38,682 bases of DNA, from the NCBI GenBank assembly GCA_947593975.1, contig CANQDW010000014.1:1-38682 (forward strand). The letters are read 5' to 3'. Both the position numbers and the translations under genes were made by a program. The notes below the pieces were generated by a model, which ran no database searches, was not told the origin of the DNA, and worked only from the letters and a program-made list of their open reading frames with translations. Below, in pieces: positions 33,861 through 38,682 of the stretch (within the stretch, counting starts at the first letter, position 1; the number at the start of each line of letters is the position of its first letter). The stretch comes from an uncultured Lachnospiraceae bacterium (GTDB taxonomy: Bacteria; Bacillota; Clostridia; Lachnospirales; Lachnospiraceae).

Positions 33861-34865
33861 ATGAGAATTAGTTTTCTGGGAGCCGGGAGCTGGGGCACGG
33901 CATTGTCCGTGCTTGTTGCCAAAAACGGTCATGACGTCTTTCTTTGGTCTGCGATAGAAGATGAACTGGATCTTCTAAGCGCCAAACGTGAACATACCGA
34001 AAGGCTTCCGGGCGTAAAGCTGCCTGATAATGTATATATTGAAAGAGACATTAAAAAAGCATGTTCGGATATGGACCTGATAGTCTTTTCCGTTGCGTCG
34101 CCTTATGTAAGGAGTACGGCTGATATTGCAAAAGCCCATATAAAAGACGGACAGAAGATCGTAAACGTTGCAAAAGGAATTGAAGAAAATACGCTGTATA
34201 CCCTTTCAATGATACTTAATGAAGTATTTCCGAAATGCGACATTGCGGTATTATCGGGACCAAGCCACGCCGAGGAGGTAGTAAAAGGTATACCTACCAC
34301 GGTAGTTGTGGGCGCAAAGACTAAGGAAACGGCCGTATATGTCCAAAATATATTTATGAACGATACATTTAGGGTATATATAAGCCCCGACATCACGGGA
34401 ATAGAACTCGGCGGCTCGATAAAGAATGTCATTGCCCTTGCCGCAGGCATAGTAGACGGACTTGGACTTGGCGACAATACCAAAGCCGCGCTTATGACAA
34501 GAGGGCTTGCTGAGATAACAAGGCTTGGCGTTGCGATGGGAGGAAAGAAAGAGACATTTTCCGGGCTTTCGGGAATCGGAGATCTTATCGTTACATGCAC
34601 GAGCAGGCACAGCCGCAACCATACGGCAGGTTATCTTATGGGGCAGGGACTCACGGCGAAAGAGGCAATGGATGAGGTAAAGCAGGTTGTGGAAGGTGTA
34701 TACTCTGCAAAAGCCGTAGCTTTGCTTGCCGATAAATATAATGTGTACATGCCTATAGCAAAAGAGATCAACGAAGTATTGTTTAATAACAAATCCGTAA
34801 AGGACGCGCTTACCGATCTTTTTGACAGAGATGCGAAACTTGAATATTCTGAACTTGAGTGGTAA
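33861..34865 (+). CDS. gpsA: Glycerol-3-phosphate dehydrogenase [NAD(P)+]
   Basis: 334-aa enzyme reducing dihydroxyacetone phosphate to glycerol-3-phosphate for phospholipid synthesis. The Rossmann motif GAGSWGTAL is at residues 7-15, then SGPSHAEEV near 133, and the catalytic segment GGSIKNVIALAAGIVDGLGL with LGDNTKAALMTRGL. AAGGAGGT precedes the ATG. It ends the der-plsY-gpsA group. In spore-formers spoIVA often follows gpsA; here the L21 promoter follows directly. Confidence 0.97.
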   Translation: MRISFLGAGSWGTALSVLVAKNGHDVFLWSAIEDELDLLSAKREHTERLPGVKLPDNVYIERDIKKACSDMDLIVFSVASPYVRSTADIAKAHIKDGQKIVNVAKGIEENTLYTLSMILNEVFPKCDIAVLSGPSHAEEVVKGIPTTVVVGAKTKETAVYVQNIFMNDTFRVYISPDITGIELGGSIKNVIALAAGIVDGLGLGDNTKAALMTRGLAEITRLGVAMGGKKETFSGLSGIGDLIVTCTSRHSRNHTAGYLMGQGLTAKEAMDEVKQVVEGVYSAKAVALLADKYNVYMPIAKEINEVLFNNKSVKDALTDLFDRDAKLEYSELEW

Positions 34866-34872
34866 AAAACGG

Positions 34873-34900
34873 TTGACAAAACAACAGATATTGTGATATT
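34873..34900 (+). promoter_or_regulatory. Promoter of the L21-L27 operon
   Basis: A perfect TTGACA (34873-34878) lies directly after gpsA. GATATT at 34895-34900, with TG one base before it, gives a 16-base spacer; TATTGT at 34897 is an alternative. No terminator separates it from gpsA, so read-through is likely. Confidence 0.6.
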
Positions 34901-34907
34901 GTACTTT

Positions 34908-35000
34908 AGTGAGTGTTTATGTATACTCATTTGTGCCGCTCAGCGAGGTTTAAGTTTCCTTACGGAACACCGCAGTCTGGCGAGTAATGATCATAGGAGG
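34908..35000 (+). promoter_or_regulatory. Probable ribosomal protein L21 leader RNA
   Basis: The roughly 95-base untranslated leader has a hairpin GAGTGT (34911-34916) / ATACTC (34923-34928), then a conserved-looking block GTGCCGCTCAGCGAGG (34933-34948), a small GTTTCC/GGAAC stem, ACACCGCAGTCTGGCGAG and the L21 ribosome site AGGAGGT. Position and layout match the Firmicute L21 leader family, which is thought to let L21 regulate its own operon. The family is recognised by eye, not with a covariance model. Confidence 0.55.
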
Positions 35001-35007
35001 TGCTTGT

Positions 35008-35316
35008 ATGTACGCAATTATTGCAACAGGTGGTAAGCAGTACAAGGTATCCGAGGGCGATATTATCAAGGTTGAAAAACTTGATGCAAATGTCGGAGAA
35101 TCATTTACATTTGACCGGGTTCTTATTGTCAATGATGGCGAAATGAAGATTGGTAATCCTACTGTACAGGGCGCTACTGTCGAAGCTTCGGTATTGTCTG
35201 AAGGCAGAGGAAAGAAAGTTATCGTTTACCGCTACAAGAGAAAGACCGGCTATCATAAGAAGAATGGTCACAGACAGTCTTATACAGAAGTTAAGATTGA
35301 TAAGATCAACGCATAA
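35008..35316 (+). CDS. rplU: 50S ribosomal protein L21
   Basis: 102-aa L21, which binds 23S rRNA. ATG 35008 follows AGGAGGT by six bases; the frame is open upstream but not translated. The N-terminal [20 protein letters not shown] and the C-terminal [20 protein letters not shown] are family hallmarks. First gene of rplU-prp-rpmA-obgE. Confidence 0.97.
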   Translation: MYAIIATGGKQYKVSEGDIIKVEKLDANVGESFTFDRVLIVNDGEMKIGNPTVQGATVEASVLSEGRGKKVIVYRYKRKTGYHKKNGHRQSYTEVKIDKINA

Positions 35317-35342
35317 TTCTTTTATAAAGAGATGTGAAGAAT

Positions 35343-35657
35343 GTGATTAATGCAGAATTTCATTACGATTCATCGGGAAAGCTAAACGGCTTTAAGATAT
35401 CGGGGCATGCCGGCTATGACGAATCCGGGAAAGATATAATATGTTCCGCGGTATCGGCGCTTGCGATCAACACAGTAAATTCAATTGAAGAACTTACGGA
35501 TGATAAATGTAATGTAAATAGCGATGAGTCAGGTTCTTTGGAATTGGAAGTTTTAACACCGAGTAATTCTTCCGAGCTGCTTCTCAGATCGCTGTATATC
35601 GGAATAGAAAGCATCAGGAAAAGTTATGGAAGCAGCTACGTAAATATTGTGAAATGA
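35343..35657 (+). CDS. prp: Ribosomal-processing cysteine protease Prp
   Basis: 104-aa YsxB/Prp protease that trims the N-terminus of L27. GTG 35343 is preferred because it puts the catalytic pair at H22 (ISGHAGY) and C34 ([10 protein letters not shown]), the same numbers as in characterised Prp proteins. The GTG nine bases upstream is an alternative. The ribosome site AAAGAGA is modest. It sits between rplU and rpmA as in most Firmicutes. Confidence 0.93.
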   Translation: MINAEFHYDSSGKLNGFKISGHAGYDESGKDIICSAVSALAINTVNSIEELTDDKCNVNSDESGSLELEVLTPSNSSELLLRSLYIGIESIRKSYGSSYVNIVK

Positions 35658-35679
35658 TTTCGAGGAGGTGCAATGTACC

Positions 35680-35970
35680 ATGTTGGATATGAATCTTCAG
35701 TTATTTGCCCATAAAAAGGGAGTTGGTTCAACTAAGAACGGAAGGGATTCCGAGTCAAAAAGACTTGGCGCCAAGAGAGCGGACGGACAGTACGTGCTTG
35801 CCGGCAACATCCTTTACAGACAGCGCGGAACCAAAATCCATCCGGGTCTTAATGTAGGTATCGGAGGAGACGATACGCTTTATGCTAAAGTTTCCGGAAT
35901 ACTTCGTTTTGAAAGAAAAGGCCGTGACAGAAAGCAGGCTTCGGTTTATCCGTTAGAAGAAGCTCAATAA
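35680..35970 (+). CDS. rpmA: 50S ribosomal protein L27, with cleavable N-terminal extension
   Basis: 96-aa L27 near the peptidyl transferase centre. ATG 35680 lies nine bases after AGGAGGTG. The first ten residues, [10 protein letters not shown], are the Firmicute propeptide that Prp removes after the Ala, exposing [20 protein letters not shown]. The frame opening at GTG 35668 would add only four residues and is inside the ribosome site. The short, basic remainder is typical of L27. Confidence 0.97.
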   Translation: MLDMNLQLFAHKKGVGSTKNGRDSESKRLGAKRADGQYVLAGNILYRQRGTKIHPGLNVGIGGDDTLYAKVSGILRFERKGRDRKQASVYPLEEAQ

Positions 35971-35999
35971 TTTTCTCGTCATAAATAACGAAAGTGTTA

Positions 36000-36029
36000 A
36001 ACAGGGGTTGTTTCCTAACAACCCCTGTT
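36000..36029. terminator. Perfect 13-bp hairpin between rpmA and obgE
   Basis: AACAGGGGTTGTT and AACAACCCCTGTT form a 13-bp stem with a TCCT loop, 30 bases after rpmA and 30 before obgE. The tract after it is ATAATATTT rather than a T-run, so it may be a weak terminator, an RNA-stabilising stem or a processing site. Confidence 0.55.
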
Positions 36030-36040
36030 ATAATATTTAA

Positions 36041-37351
<1,311 letters not shown>

Positions 37352-37364
37352 CAGGTGATATTAT

Positions 37365-37976
37365 ATGGATATCGGCATACTTGGCGGGACATTTGATCCG
37401 ATACATATCGGACATATCAAAATGGCGGAAACTGCTTATAAGAGCCTTGCCCTTGACAAAGTAGTTTTTATACCTACGAATAACCCGCCTCATAAAAATA
37501 AGATCACAGGCGCTGTACACCGCATGAATATGGTTAAGCTTGCAACTTCTAAAATTTCATATTTTGAAGTGTCGGATATGGAGATCTTAAGGAAAAGTAC
37601 CGTATATACGGCGGACACTTTGGAATATCTTGTTAATAAACATGCGGATAACAGCTATGTATTTATACTTGGCGCGGATTCGCTGCTGTACATTGATGAA
37701 TGGTACAGGCCTGATAAGATAATGAAATATGCAAAAATCGCAGTATGCGCAAGGGACAATGCATATTCGGGCTCGCATATACTTGATGAGCGCAGGAAAT
37801 ATCTTGTACGCAGGTATAATGCAGATATAACGATACTTGATTTTGATTGTGTGGACATATCGTCAAGCGATATAAGGAAAAATATTTATGACCCGTCAAA
37901 TGCGGTCAGAGAGTATATTTCGGACGATGTGTATGATTATATAGTAAAAGAGGGGCTTTATAAGGATGAAATATGA
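37365..37976 (+). CDS. nadD: Nicotinate-nucleotide adenylyltransferase
   Basis: 203-aa NadD makes nicotinic acid adenine dinucleotide from NaMN and ATP in NAD synthesis. The nucleotidyltransferase motifs GGTFDPIHIGH at about residue 6 and the C-terminal DISSSDIRK (ISSTxxR family signature) are intact; PTNNPPHKN lies between. CAGGTGA precedes the ATG. The last 11 bases overlap the yqeK start. Confidence 0.96.
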   Translation: MDIGILGGTFDPIHIGHIKMAETAYKSLALDKVVFIPTNNPPHKNKITGAVHRMNMVKLATSKISYFEVSDMEILRKSTVYTADTLEYLVNKHADNSYVFILGADSLLYIDEWYRPDKIMKYAKIAVCARDNAYSGSHILDERRKYLVRRYNADITILDFDCVDISSSDIRKNIYDPSNAVREYISDDVYDYIVKEGLYKDEI

Positions 37977-38565
37977 TATTAATGATATATGCGACCGCGT
38001 TTCAAAAAAATTAAAAAAGAAAAGATATATGCACAGCCTTGGAGTAATGTATACCGCGCAGGCTCTCGCCATGAAATATGAGATTCCGATAGAAGATGCG
38101 GCGGCCGCGGGGATACTTCATGATATTGCAAAAGAGATGAGCGAAGAGGAGCTTATAAATTACTGCGGTAAGCATAATATATATATAAGTCAGGCGGAAA
38201 AAGAAGCGCCGTATCTTTTGCACGGCAAAGCCGGCGCTAATATCGCAAAGAAAAAATATGGCGTAAACGAAGAACATATACTTGACGCAATACGCTTCCA
38301 TACTACCGGAAGGGCGCAGATGACAATGATTGAAAAAATCATTTTTGTCGCAGACTACATTGAACCGGGAAGAACGCAGTATTCCGATTCCGAAACAGGA
38401 GATAATAATGCGTTCTGCGCAATAAGAAAAGAGGCGTTTACCGATTTGGACCGGGCGTGCGCGCTCATAATGAAAAGAACGATAGATTATCTGAAATCGG
38501 ACAAGAGCAAACACATTGACAGCACCTCTATGGAGGCTTACGGATACTATAAAGTATTTTTATAA
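37966..38565 (+). CDS. yqeK: YqeK family HD-domain hydrolase
   Basis: 199-aa HD-superfamily protein. Metal residues are in RYMHSLGVMYTAQ (His 23), GILHDIAKEM (the HD pair) and the later ILDAIRFHTTG and KIIFVADYIEPGR. Members hydrolyse Ap4A to ADP in characterised Firmicutes, so a role in clearing dinucleoside polyphosphates is likely. It begins inside nadD and is followed by rsfS, the standard nadD-yqeK-rsfS order. Confidence 0.95.
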   Translation: MKYDINDICDRVSKKLKKKRYMHSLGVMYTAQALAMKYEIPIEDAAAAGILHDIAKEMSEEELINYCGKHNIYISQAEKEAPYLLHGKAGANIAKKKYGVNEEHILDAIRFHTTGRAQMTMIEKIIFVADYIEPGRTQYSDSETGDNNAFCAIRKEAFTDLDRACALIMKRTIDYLKSDKSKHIDSTSMEAYGYYKVFL

Positions 38566-38583
38566 AGGATAGGAGAGTTTTAT

Positions 38584-38682
38584 ATGGATGTAAAAGAAAT
38601 TGTTAAAACCGCATATATGGCGCTCGATGAAAAGAAAGCGGAAAATATAGTCATTCTTAATATAGGAGAAGTATCGGTAATA
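38584..38682 (+). CDS. rsfS: Ribosomal silencing factor RsfS, N-terminal 33 residues (3' end outside window)
   Basis: The gene starts at ATG 38584, after AGGAGAG, and runs off the right edge. The visible residues (MDVKEIVKTAYMALDEKKAE, then NIVILNIGEVSVI) match the start of RsfS, which binds L14 and blocks subunit joining under nutrient stress. The position after yqeK supports the call. Confidence 0.88.
   Translation, partial: MDVKEIVKTAYMALDEKKAENIVILNIGEVSVI

Overview
The window reads as chromosomal DNA of a Firmicute of class Clostridia, most likely a gut or rumen Lachnospiraceae. Evidence: strong AGGAGG-type ribosome binding sites, short intergenic gaps, frequent ATGA/TAATG stop-start overlaps, Firmicute gene blocks (cmk-ispH-rpsA, plsX-rnc-smc-ftsY, der-plsY-gpsA, rplU-prp-rpmA-obg-nadD-yqeK-rsfS), a Prp protease beside an L27 with a cleavable N-terminus, and BspA-type leucine-rich repeat surface proteins. 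The assignment is inference from gene content; no marker gene was compared. Most of the window is housekeeping. I saw no rRNA, tRNA, CRISPR array, prophage or insertion sequence, and no gene-free stretch longer than 300 bases.

Layout. 1-3670 (+): three BspA-like leucine-rich repeat proteins; the first is cut by the window edge and is visibly A+T-richer than the rest. 3802-5171 (-): pyrB-pyrI, encoding catalytic and regulatory subunits of aspartate transcarbamoylase, separated from the repeat proteins by a bidirectional terminator. 5336-6913 (+): a GH30-family glycosidase lipoprotein, converging on a minus-strand pair of unknown function (88 aa, and a 547-aa membrane protein). 8972-15729 (+): rimO, a pgsA-cinA C-terminal fusion, a small lipoprotein, a YhiN/HI0933-type flavoprotein, cmk, ispH and rpsA. 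15841-28097 (+): plsX, rnc, smc, ftsY, then hisZ-hisG-hisD-hisB and a hisF/hisA-like + hisI fusion, a 53-aa membrane peptide, rnhB and yraN. 28100-29230 (-): a long, divergent PRPP synthetase. 29366-34865 (+): a trigger-factor-like lipoprotein, a DUF512 radical-SAM protein, der, plsY and gpsA. 34873-38682 (+): promoter and probable L21 leader, rplU, prp, rpmA, obgE, nadD, yqeK and the start of rsfS.

How the genes fit together. Several steps of phospholipid synthesis are here (plsX, plsY, gpsA, pgsA). Ribosome biogenesis and modification are represented by rimO, rpsA, der, obgE, L21, L27, Prp and rsfS. Nucleotide and histidine metabolism share PRPP, which the prs product makes and HisG/HisZ consume. 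Chromosome and membrane targeting functions are smc and ftsY.

I did not find a convincing new multi-gene system such as a defence island. The most unusual items are two fusions (PgsA with a CinA C-terminal domain; a degenerate HisF/HisA-like barrel with HisI and no HisE), a 31-base out-of-frame overlap of ispH and rpsA, and an uncharacterised membrane protein paired with an 88-aa protein. Homology statements are from recognising motifs by eye; no database search was run.
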